A stretch of 64,000 nt of DNA. Origin: Erythrophleum ivorense. Taxonomy: Eukaryota; Streptophyta; Magnoliopsida; Fabales; Fabaceae. The notes under the pieces were generated by a model that was not told where the DNA came from, did no database searches, and saw only the letters and a list, made by a program, of their open reading frames with translations. Below, piece after piece: positions 39,601 to 51,600 of this stretch. Location: NCBI GenBank assembly GCA_026724425.1, contig JAIUCV010000005.1:32275784-32339783 (forward strand), read 5' to 3'. Every line of letters starts with the position of its first letter. The stretch's first letter is position 1. The translations under genes were made by a program, and so were the position numbers.

Positions 39601-42600
39601 AACATAGTTGAGCTATTTGAAATAAAAGTTGTTCTCTATGATTTAAGGCAAGGAGACATGATTGTAATCGAGTATGCCTCCCTTATTAATAAATATTGGG
39701 AACAACTGGATGTGTCTAAGATCTATGCCTAGAGCTATAATGATGATGCAACAAATTGCAAGCAAGTTGTTGAGAAAAAATGCACCTTCAAGTTCTTGTT
39801 TGGGTTAAATGACAGATATGAAGAGATCTGTAGGAAAATCATAAAAACTAAACGACTCCCTTCCCTCTATGAAGCAATCTCTAAAGTAAGGAGAGAGGAG
39901 AACTAAGAGAAGCTACTACTAGGCCCCCAGAATGCTCAACATAATGCTGATCATTTAGCATTAGTTACTTGTGGACCATCCACCCAAGCCCCAACAACTA
40001 GTAGAAGAAGGATGGTAGGCCTTGGTGTGACCCTTGCCTCAAGATAGGTCATACCAAGGAAAGGTGCTAGAAACTGCATGGCAAGCCTGTCAACTAATAG
40101 CCTCAGACAAAAGGTGAAGGTAAGGGGTATAAGTGTCAATAGGAGCTGCCACCTCAAGTGATTCATCATTGTTTAGCCGTGACCATCTTGATCTTCCTCA
40201 AAAATTGTTTGTAATCCAAAATTCAGCCATTTATGAAAGAGCTTAACTAGGAATACCACCTAATTAGGTAACTTTTTATTTGCCTTAAGTACTCAAATGT
40301 TAAATGATCATACATGGGTGGTAGACCTATAGGCCTCTGATTATATGACCAACAACCCATCTCTATTTGAGAATTTTAGCCCATGTACTACACCTTTAAA
40401 GGTTAAAATTTCTTATGGAACCTTAGCTTATGTCACTATTATGGATATATTGAAAATTTCGAAGCACCTGGCTGTAAAGTCCCTAAACTTGTAATCTGCT
40501 ATCCACAAGTATTCAAAGATAACTGTTATGTTGCTCACTTTATGGATGGTAGATGTGTTTTTTAGGATTTGACATCCAAGACAATGATTGGCAATACTAA
40601 AAAGGTGGTGGGACTCTATCTCATGGGCATGACTACTTAGAATAAAAAAGGATACAATGCATGTAGAAATTCTAGTTTGTTATTGGGGCAATACTGTTAG
40701 GCCATCCAAATATGCAATATATGAAGAGATTGTATCTTGCCTTGTTTAACAAAAATTTTGATGCTCTTCAATGTGAATCTTATCAACTTGCCAAACACAC
40801 TAAAACTACCTACTAGCCTCAATGTTATAAATTTTCTCACCCTTTTCAACTTGTCCATAGTGATGTGTAGGGACCTTTTAAGGTTAAAGATTATTCAGGT
40901 GTCAAGTGGTTTGTCACCTTTGTTGATGATCATTCTAGAGTTATGTGGGTTTATTTAAAAGGGGAAAAATCTATGCTTTTAGCTATCTTCAAGAATTTCC
41001 ACCAATTTATCCAAACTCAATTCCAAACACCTATTAAGATCCTTTGTTCAGATAATGGTAAGGAATATATCAATACTCACCTTGGTACCTATTTGGCTGA
41101 GCATGGGATACACTATCAAAGCTCCTGCATTCACAACCCACAACAAAATGGCCTTACTGAAAGGAAAAATAGACACTTCCTAAAGGTGGCTAGATCTCTC
41201 ATATTCACCATGAATGTTCCTAAAAATTTTAGGAGGAAGTTATCCTTACTTCAGCATATCTTATCAATAGAATGCCTACTAAAGCTCTCGAGTTTTAAGT
41301 CCCATGCACCACCTTCCTTAAGAACTTCCCTCATACATAAATAATTTCCTCAATACCCATTACAGTCTTCAGCTATACAGCTTTTGTGCACCTTCATCAC
41401 ACTAGTAAGCTTGACCCTAAAGCCATTAAATGTGTATTTGTTGGGTATTCACCTTCTCAAATGGTTACAAATGTTTTTCACCCACTTTGCAAAAATTGTT
41501 TATCTCTAAATATGTTACATTTTTTAAAGACCAATCTTTTTTTCTCAAAAACCTCCATTCAAGTGGAGAATATTGATTATCAAAGGACATGGAGTTTTTG
41601 TATTGAAGAAGGACCTCAACTTCATAAATTCAGCCTAATAACCCTATTCATGGTTTTGTCCCCATTGTACCCAACACCAGCAGCCCTATTCCTGCTACTA
41701 TCTATATTGAACCTGAGCTCATCAATTTAGTTGAATCTGAACCAGAAAATGTTACAAGTCAGGAATATGAAAATTGACAACTCTACTCAATAGAAAAATC
41801 TTATTGTCAACACCAAGAAGAAGAAGGCCCAAGATGTAAAGGCTGGCCCAACTCTTTAGCAAAGCAACTCCATAAATCCAAGTCTAGGCATGACTTTTCA
41901 AAGTAAGGATGATTCTTTGGATATAACTATTGCCTTCAAGAAGGGAATCAAATCCTGTTCTAAGCACTCTATTAGGCAATTGGTTTCTTATAATAAACCA
42001 TCACCTTCTTATTAAGCTTTTGTGGCTAAGGTGTCCAATGTCAAGGTACCCTAGAATATTTTTTAGGCCCTCAAGCAAGAGGAATGGAGAAATGCAATGG
42101 ATCTTCAATGTCAAATATAATGTTGATGGAAGCTTAAGTGAGTATAAGGCTAGACTAGTAGAAAAAAGTTTTATCCAAACTTATGGAATAGATTATCAAA
42201 AATCTCCGTGCTAGTGGCCAAATTCTATTCCACTAAAGTATTGTTATCCTTTACTACTAATCTTGATTAGCTCTTATATCAGCTAGATGTTAAGAATCCA
42301 TTCTTCAATGATGACTTGGAACAAGAGGTGTATATGGCTATGCCTTCTGGTTTAGATGCCAACAATAGTGGAAAGGTTTGCAAACTATTAAAATAAAACC
42401 TCTATGGTCTTAAACAATCTCCTAAAGCTTGGTTGAGAAATTCATCATGCTTATAAAAAGACAAGCCTACACTCAAGGGCAAGTAGATCACACTATTTTC
42501 ACCAAGTTTTCAACTAATGGGAAAATATCTATTATTATTATGTATGTAAACAACATAATTGTCATAGGTGATTATGCTAATGAAATTATAAAGCTAAACA

Positions 42601-45600
42601 AAGCCCTAGGTGAAGAATTTGAAATAAAGGACCTTCAAACATTAAAATATTCCTTAGGAATGGAAGTGGCTAGGTCAAGGAAAGAGATTATCATCTCCTA
42701 GAGGAAGAACAAGCTACACTCCAGGGCAAGTAGATCACACCATTTTCTCCAAGTTTTCAACTAATGGGAAAATATCTATTGTTATCGTGTTTATAGACAC
42801 TATAGTTGTCACAAGTGATTATGATGATGAAATCATAAAGCTGAAGAAGGCCCTAGTTAAAGAATTTAAAATAAAGAACCTTGGAACATTAAAATATTCC
42901 TTGGGAATGAAAGTGATTAGGTCAAAGAAATCGATTGTCATGTCTTAGAGGAAGTACACCCTTAATCTTTTAAGTGAGATTAGAATGCTAGAATGTAGAC
43001 TTGCTGAGACCCTTATAGAAGCTTATTACAAGTCAAAATTCTCCTAAAATAGCCGTCTACTTGATACAAAAAGGTATCAAAAACTTGTTAGCGAACTTAT
43101 TTACCTCGTTTACTTAAGATCAGACATAAGTTTTCTTGTTAATGTTACCAGTCAGTTTATGAGTAAGCCCACTAAAATTCATCTTGAGACTGCCTACAAA
43201 ATCTTAAGGTACTTTAAAATAACTCCACAAAAAGGAATTTTCTTTAAAAAAGGCACTAACCATGAAGTTGAAATCTACTATGATGTGAATTAGGTTAGGT
43301 TTATCATTAATAGAAGATCTACCATTTGCTACTGTACCTTTATCTAGGGAAATTTAATAACTTACGGAAGCAAGAAATAGTCTATGGTTAGTATAGAACC
43401 CTAGCATGAGGCATTTGTGAAAGTTTATGGGTAAAAATATTTAGTAAATTAAGGATTTAGTGTGAAAAATTGCCCTTAGTATAGCAAGGAATCATATTCA
43501 ACAGATAAAACTAAACACATTGAAATAGAATGCCACTTCCTCAAAGAAAGAGTAGACAATGGTCTACGTGTTCTTTCTCATACTCCTACCAAACTTCAAG
43601 TTGCTAACATCCTCATCGAAGCCGTAACTCGGGTCAAGTTTAAAGAACTTAGAATCAAGCTGAGCATGATTAATATATACTCTCCAACTTGAAAGGAAGT
43701 GTTGGTAAATAACGTGTTGATTCCCAACTAGTTGTTAAGAATCTTTTAAGATTTCTCCTTGTTATATTGATTATCCATTCCAAATTTCATAGGCTATAGC
43801 CAACATTTTATTTTCATTTATGTAACCTAATTTCTTGTCATTTATTTTGATTTATTTCCTTCCTTAGTTAGCTTCTAATATCTCAAGATTCTAGTGGCAA
43901 GCATGTTGCCATAATCCCTATAAATATCCATCCTTTCCATTCAAATAAAGAAAAAGCATTCAAAATATTTTTCTTCCTTATTATCTTCATGTCCTTTTGA
44001 TGAATGGCCCAAAACTTATCATCTAGCTCCATATTTAGTCCGTGAAGGAAGTCAAAAACCCATTCTTTGTCAAGCATTTTCTAATACTTTAGACTATCTT
44101 TAGCAAACTGCCAATCAACTCCATAGAACATGTCCATCTCTTGCCATAACTCAGTTAGGGTATTAAAATACTCAATGACAGAGAAATTACCCTGTTTTGT
44201 ATTTCTAAAGGTGATTTAATATCAAAACACTCAGCAGAGTTGTCAAGGTCTAAGTACATCTCATGCACTATCCCCTAGATCTCTTTCATTGTTTTGTAAA
44301 ACAAATTCATTTTGCCAATCTTTATCTCCATGGAGTTTATCAACTGTGCCATGACCATGGGGTATTTTGACTCCCATGTTGGATAGCTAACTTCATCTTC
44401 CTTAGGAGCTCTTGTTGCTCCTGTCAAGTAGTTAAGTTTACCCTTGCCTTGGATCATAAGGATGATAGATTGGGACCACTCAAGGAAATTTATTCCATTG
44501 AGCTTATGTTGTGTAATTTGAAGAGAGTGTGTGTGTCCAATGTTTTGATCCGTGGAGAGAGGTGGGTTCCTAGAGAAACCAGAAGACACCTCTGAAACTC
44601 CTTCTTGATGCACTTCGCAAGTCATGGGCACTTTGATTATGCAATCATACCATGAAATCAAAGAAGAGAATAACACTCTAATCTTATTCAAAAGAAGGTT
44701 GCAGATTACAATATTTATATTAGAAAGTTTCCTTAATATAAAACCCTAAGAAAAGGAAGAACTTACAAGAAATGAGGAAACTAGAAATCTAGGAATAAAT
44801 TAGGAACAAATCCATCTAAGAAAGGGAATAAATTTCCTGACTTTATTCTTAGGAAACTCGGATAATAAAATAAAACTTATTAAAAATCTCATAAAACTAA
44901 CAATAGAAAGAGTTAAAATACCTAGTGACCCTTTCTCCATTTTGGAGATTTCACCAAGTTTTAAGGCCAACTCATAAACATGTGACTTGTTGCCCATATT
45001 AGAATACATTTGGTTAATGTTATCAAAGAGCTCATTGGCCGCGTGATAACACATATAATTGGAACTAATGTCCTCATCCATGGAGTTTTCTAGTCATGTC
45101 TTAACTAGAGTTTTTAGCATCCCATGTGGCATATCAAGGCTCATTGGGTTTTGATTCCTTAGTGTGACCAGTCAAATAACCCATTTTTCCTCTCCCTTAA
45201 ATATACCTACACATGTATTAGGACCATTTTAGGGAATCTATACCATTTAGGCAATTAATGGTAATTTGAATTGAGTGAGAATAAGAGATATGTCGAGTTC
45301 AATGCCACAATTTTTTTTGAGTGAAAGGGTCTAAATGTGACCTTACTTCAAACATTTTTTTTTTTCTAGAAGGAAGACTAGTGATCATCTATAGGGATTT
45401 ATGGTGGCCGAAACGAGGCTCTAATACCATCTTAACAAAGGAATTCTTCCTTTTTCAATATATTAATGCATGTACATAAATATTGGATGCCTACCTCTAT
45501 AGAAGCTAGGTAGAGACATACAACATTGGACAGAAGAGACGTACAACAAGAGCTAAAGAAAATTGTTGAATGAGTCGAGAAGAAACTCTCAAAAAAGCTA

Positions 45601-48600
45601 AGTGAGAAGAAATTTTTATATTTTCTTATGAATAGTTGTGTGTTTTTACAAGTAATGAGTACAACTATTTATAGGCTTAGAGCAAAAGGATATTTACAAT
45701 AACCTCCTTGAGAATAAGTTATTTACAACATACTCCATAAACTCCTAAATAATAAAACAAAAAAATATGAAGAATTTCACACTCCCCCTCAAGCTGGGGA
45801 ATATATGTTAATCATGTCTAACTTTGATAAGTGAACATCAAATTAGATTCTTGGAACAGCTTTGGTCAAAATATGAACTATATATAGATGTGTAGGCATA
45901 TAAATCACCTCAATGATTCCCTTTTCTATTTTTTCTTTGATAAAATTTTGATCAATTTCAACATGCTTGGTTCTATCATAATGGACCAGGTTCTTTGTAA
46001 TGCTTATTGTTGCTACTTGGTTTTCACATAATAACTTCATGGATGCTAAAGTAAGGAATTGAAGTTTCTTAAGGAGCTTTTTCAACTATATACCTCCACA
46101 AATTCCATGAGCCATAACCCAAAATTCAGCTTCAATGCTGCTTCAAGCTATAACAAACTGCTTCTTACTTCTCCAAGTAATGAGATTACCCCAGATATAG
46201 GTACAATACCCTAAAACTGACCTCCTATCAATGAGAAATCTCGCCCAATCTATATCAAAGAACACCTGTATGCTTTTACTATTTCCTTTCTTCAAAAAAC
46301 AACCCCTTATCTAGTGTCCTTTTTAGATACTACAGTATTCTCTGTATTACTTTTGGGCATTCTTTAGTAGGACTATTTGTAAAATGGCATATCACACTAA
46401 CCACGAACCTAATACCTAGCCTAGTATAGTAAAGATATATCAATTTCCTCACCAATCTTTAGTACATCCCTTTATCAACTAGAATGGAGTTTTCTCTTGC
46501 TTTAAATTTGTTTGATGGATCCATAAGAATAACAGCAAGCTTACTGCCAATCATACTTTATATTTCCTTTGAGTTATAGAAATCTCTTCGGTAGACCAAG
46601 CCATCTCCATACCCATAAAGTATTTTAAGGTTCTTAAGTATTTAATCTCAAAGTCCTTGTGGAAGACTCTAGTGAGGTGAGTGACCTTTGGTTTGTTGTC
46701 CCTAGTTACAATAATATCGTTTGCATAAACAATGAGAACAATGATTTTACCTCTTGATACTTTGATGAAAAGGACGCGATTTGCTGCTAAACTCAAGCTA
46801 CTTAATTACTTCAGTAGACCTTTCAAAACATGCTTTTGGGAATTGCTTAAGATCATATAGAGATTTTTGTAATCTACACACCAAGTTGGCATTGTTGGAA
46901 TTTTTCAAATCCGAAGATATCTCCATATAAACTTCCTCATCCAGATCCCCATTGAAGAATGCATTCTTGACATCAAGTTAATGAAACTTCGAATCAAGAT
47001 TAGCACTTATAGACAGAAGCACTTGGATTGTATTTGGCTTTGCTATAGGAACAAAGGTTTCTTGGTAATCTATCCTACATGTTTGGTGAAACTTTTGCAA
47101 CTAATCTTTCTTTGTACCTTTCAAAACTACCATTTGCTTTGTAATTTACATTAAACACCCATTTGCAACCCACGAGTTGTTTGCTATGAGGGAGCTGCAA
47201 TGTGCCATTCTTTTAAAGAGCCTAAAGCTCTTCATTCCTAGCCTTTCTCCAATTTAGGTACTTCAGGGTTTCTTCTATGTTGTTTGGAAGTTCAATGCTA
47301 TCAAGGTTAGTTATAAACACCTTGTAACTAGGAGACAACTTTTCATAAGATATAAAGTGAGATATGTGATACTGGTTACATGATCTAATTCCCTTTCTAT
47401 ATGCAATGCGGAATTTAGTAGATAAATCCACTTCATCATTAACGGCTTCAAAAGCAATGTTACCTTGATTTCTTTAAGCACTTCTGCAACAGTTGGACTC
47501 TAGTCTCAGTCTGGTTCACGATGCTCTTAGATTGTGAATTGCTATGTAGCTTGCTTATTGCACCTTGAATACACCTTAAGCTCCTTGTTAGCCCCTTGGT
47601 TCAATATCTTAAGTAACTCTAGTTCAACCATAAGCTCTGGTTCAAGTAAAGATGTTGCCATAGGCTCAAGTGTTAGTGAGCTACAAGCCCAAAACTTATA
47701 TTCTTCTTCTTTAATGGTTGGATTCTCCCCCTAAATATGAGTTTTGGAGTAGTATGGCACAAGCTAATATCCATAGAGGTATAGAACTTTTGAGTGAGTG
47801 GAGAATAACACTTGTAACGTTTTTGATGTGCAGAGTATCCTAGAAAGATACTTGAAGATTTCTGGGTGAATCTTTATATTTCTCAAAAATAGAGTCTAAT
47901 ACAACATATAAGAGTTGGGATGCAAAGAAAGGAAAGAAATTACTTAATCCCAAGATTTTAAAAGAGATAATCTGGGATGTTACAAAAGGAGAATAACAAA
48001 AAAGAAAAAAACAATAAATAGAGGGGCTAAGGCCAAACTAAATAAAACAGAACAAAAACAAAAAATAAAATAAAATAAAATAATGAATGATAACATTCGA
48101 CGACTTCCAACACTCCCCCTCAAATTGGTGAATAGATATTCATCATTCTCAACTTGCTTCCAAGATCTTCAAACTTCACTTGTGTTAGAGCCTTAGTCAT
48201 GATATCTACCACCTGTGAATTAGAAGAAATGTAGGACAAGTGAATTATTGTTGATCAATCTTCTTCTTAATAAAATATCTATCAATTTCCACATGCTTGG
48301 TCCTATCATAATGAATTGGATTCTAAGCAATTCCAATAGTCGCCATGTTATCACACTAAACCTGGATGGGTCTAGCTATAACGCTCCTGAGTTCATTCAT
48401 CAATCTTTTTATCCACGTACCCTCACAGATTCCAAAAGCGAGTGCTCTATACTCTATCTCTACTAAACTTCTTGCAACAACTGGCTATTTCTTTCTTCTC
48501 CAAGTAACCAAATTGCCTCACTCAAAGGTACAATAACTTGTAGTTGACCTTCTATCATTAGCTCCTACCTAATCAGCATCTGTGTAGACTTTCACCTCTT

Positions 48601-51600
48601 TGTTTTTGGATTTTGCAAATAGCAAACCCTTCCTAGGGGTCATCTTGAGATACCTTAGGATCTTGTACACAGCTTTCAAATGCTCTTCACATGGATTGCT
48701 CATAGATTGGCTTGCAACACTCACAGTAAACCCAATATCAAACCTAGTGCGGGAGAGATATATGAGTTTTCCAACAAGTCTCTGGTATCTCTGTTTATCA
48801 ACTGGCGTTCCTTTTTGCCTCAAGTTTTGTTTGTAGGTTGTCTCCATTGGTGTATCAGCAGGTTTGGCCGTCAACATTCCTGTTCCCTTCAACAGGTTAA
48901 AGGTGTACTTTCTTTGAGAGACACTAATTCCACTATTAAATCGAGCAACTTCCATACCAAAGGAATATCTAAGCTTTCCAAGGTCTTTAATCTCAAATTT
49001 AGTAGCTAGATTTTTCTTTAGATTGTCAATCTCTACAAGATCATCTCCAATCAGCACAATATCATCTACATACACAATGAGTATTGTACTTTTACCTCAA
49101 TAATGTCTAACAAATAAGGTGTGATCTGTTTGACACTTAGTGTACCCAAATCTTTAGATCACCTTAGCAAATCGCTCAAACCATGCCCTTAGAGACTGTT
49201 TTAGGTCATACAAAGATTTAAGGAGCTTACATACCTTTGTATTGTTACTCTCAGTCTTTAGTCCCTGGGGCACCTCCATGTATACTTTCTCCTCCAAATC
49301 ATCATTTAGAAAGACATTCTTAACATCTAACTAATGTAGTGGCCAGTCAAGGTTTGTAGTTAGGGATAGAAGAACTTTAACAGTATTTAACTTGTCCACA
49401 GGAGCAAAAGTCTCCTGATAGTCAATACCATAAGTCTGCGTGAAACCTTTGGCCACTAATCTTGCCTTATATTTGCTCACAGTCCTGTGAGGGTTGTACT
49501 TGACAGTGAACACCCACTTGCAACTAATAGTAGTCTTCCATTTGGTAGATGTGTGATCTCCCAGGTCTTATTCTTCTCAAGAGCCTTTCGCTCTTCCTGA
49601 ATGGCTTCTCTCCATCTAGGGTCACTTACAGCTTCCTGAAATGTTTCTGGAATCTTTTCTTTTGACACACGAACCATAAAACTTTCAAGACTAGGAGGCA
49701 ATTTCTCATAGGACACATACTTACCAATAGGGTACTGTGTGCTAAATCTCTTTCCCTTCCTCAATGTGATGTGCTGATCTATGTCATTAGGATTTGACTC
49801 TAGGTTGGATTCTTGGCTCTGCTCAAGGATGGGAATTTTACTCACTTCACTCTCTATTTGTTTGTTGCCCTTGTTTCTCCTGGTATACCTTTTCATCTCC
49901 AACATTGCAGGTTGCTCCACCTTGGTCTTAGGCACATCAACATCAAATTTTACCTGATTATTGATTTTAGTCCTAGGTTCTATTTGTAAGAAATTTGGAT
50001 TATTTTCAGAATATATTGGCTGTATTTCAGGTTCTGTAATGCTATTTGCAGGGTCATGAATAGTGTTTTCAGGTCCTGAAAACAATGGTTCTGAATCTGA
50101 AAAATTGTTTTCGGGTTTTATAGGTGCTGATAGTGGTGTTTCAAGTTCAAAATTTGCGGATATATGTGGTACCTGAGGTCTAAAAGCATTATCTAGCTGT
50201 CTTGGTGCAGAGTCATTGCAAATTAGCCGTTCACATTCCTCACACTCCCCCTAAATGGGTAATTTGGGGTAAAAAGACATGTTTTCATAAAAGGTAACAT
50301 CCATAGACACAAAATACTTGTGAATGATAGGAGAGAAACACTTGTACCCTAGGTGAATAACCTAGGAATATGTACTTTGTTGCCCTAGGATCTAATTTTC
50401 CTCCATTATGATTATGAACATAGGCTATACATCCAAAGACTTTTTGTGGAATAGTGGAAATTAGATGAGAATTTGGAAAATGCTCCTTCAATTTTGCAAT
50501 AGGAGTTTGGTATTGTAAAACTTTTGTGGGCATTCTGTTGATTAAATAAACTGACGTAAGAATGGCATCCCCCTAAAAAACTTGCGGTACATTGTTTGTA
50601 AGCATGATGGCTCTTGACACTTCTAAAAGATGTCTGTTTTTTCTTTCTGCAATCCCATTTTGTTGAGGCGTGTAAACACATGAGGTCTAGTGGTGAATTC
50701 CATTCTCACTTAGATGAGTTTGAAAGTTAGAGCTCAAGTATTCTTTTACATTATCACTGCGAAGGACTTGAATGGCAGTTCCAAATTGATTTTTGATAAA
50801 AACATGGAAGTTTTTGAAAATTTGCAACGCCTTTAACTTTTCTTTCATGAGAAAAACCTAAGTGACCCATGTGTGGTCATCTATGAAGGTAATAAACCAC
50901 TTGGGCTTAGATAATGTAGAAATTTTGGATGGACCCCAAATATCACTGTAGATCAAAGAAAAAAGTTATGAAGGTTTGTAAGAATGTGTAAGATATATGC
51001 TTTTGGTATGCTTTGCAAATTGACAAAAATCACAACGAAAAGAAGAACTATCAATTTTATTCATTAAATCAGGAAACAAGCACTGCATGTGACTAAGACT
51101 GGGATGGCATAGTCTATAGTGCCATAACCTCACATCTTCATTGGAAATAACAGAAAAAGCATCAACTCTCTCACACACACTTCTCTCACAGTTAGCCTCT
51201 AAGTAGTAAAGACCTACCCATTCCTTAGCATTGCCAATCTTCTTTCTCGAAGTCGAATTCTAAAAAACACAATCAACATCAGAGAAGTTAACATTGCATT
51301 TTAATTGCTTTGTAACTCGTCTAACTGAAAGTAGACTACATTTGATCTCAAGAACATAAAGTACATTATGTAACACAATAATTTCTGAAATAGTTACAGT
51401 ACCCATACCAAGAACCTTGGTATAAGTATCATTAGCAACCTTGACACAAGTATAAATAATGTGATATTCAAAACTACTAAAAAACTCCTTAAAGCCAGTG
51501 ATATGATCTATAGCCCCTGCGTCGACTATCCAAACTATTTCGGATTTAATTATGGTTTGGAGTACAGTAGTGAGGAATATACTTGCTTAAGCCAATGTGA

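Larger units (their letters stand above)
38885..43989 (+). mobile_element. Copia element C with duplicated RT segment
   Basis: Plus-strand copia. LTRs 38885-39166 and 43700-43989 share CCCAACTAG, ATTTCTCCTTGTTAT, TTCTTGTCATTTATTTTG and CATTCAAATAAAG. Primer site TGGTATCAAGG is at 39167-39177 and purine tract GAAAGGAAG ends at 43699. No matching target duplication. The right flank is gag of another, minus-strand element (X) that does not resume on the left, so a rearrangement or deletion accompanied or followed the insertion. Confidence 0.88.

Noticed and set aside
48680..49009. 109-codon plus-strand frame
   Set aside because: Antisense to the reverse transcriptase of W.
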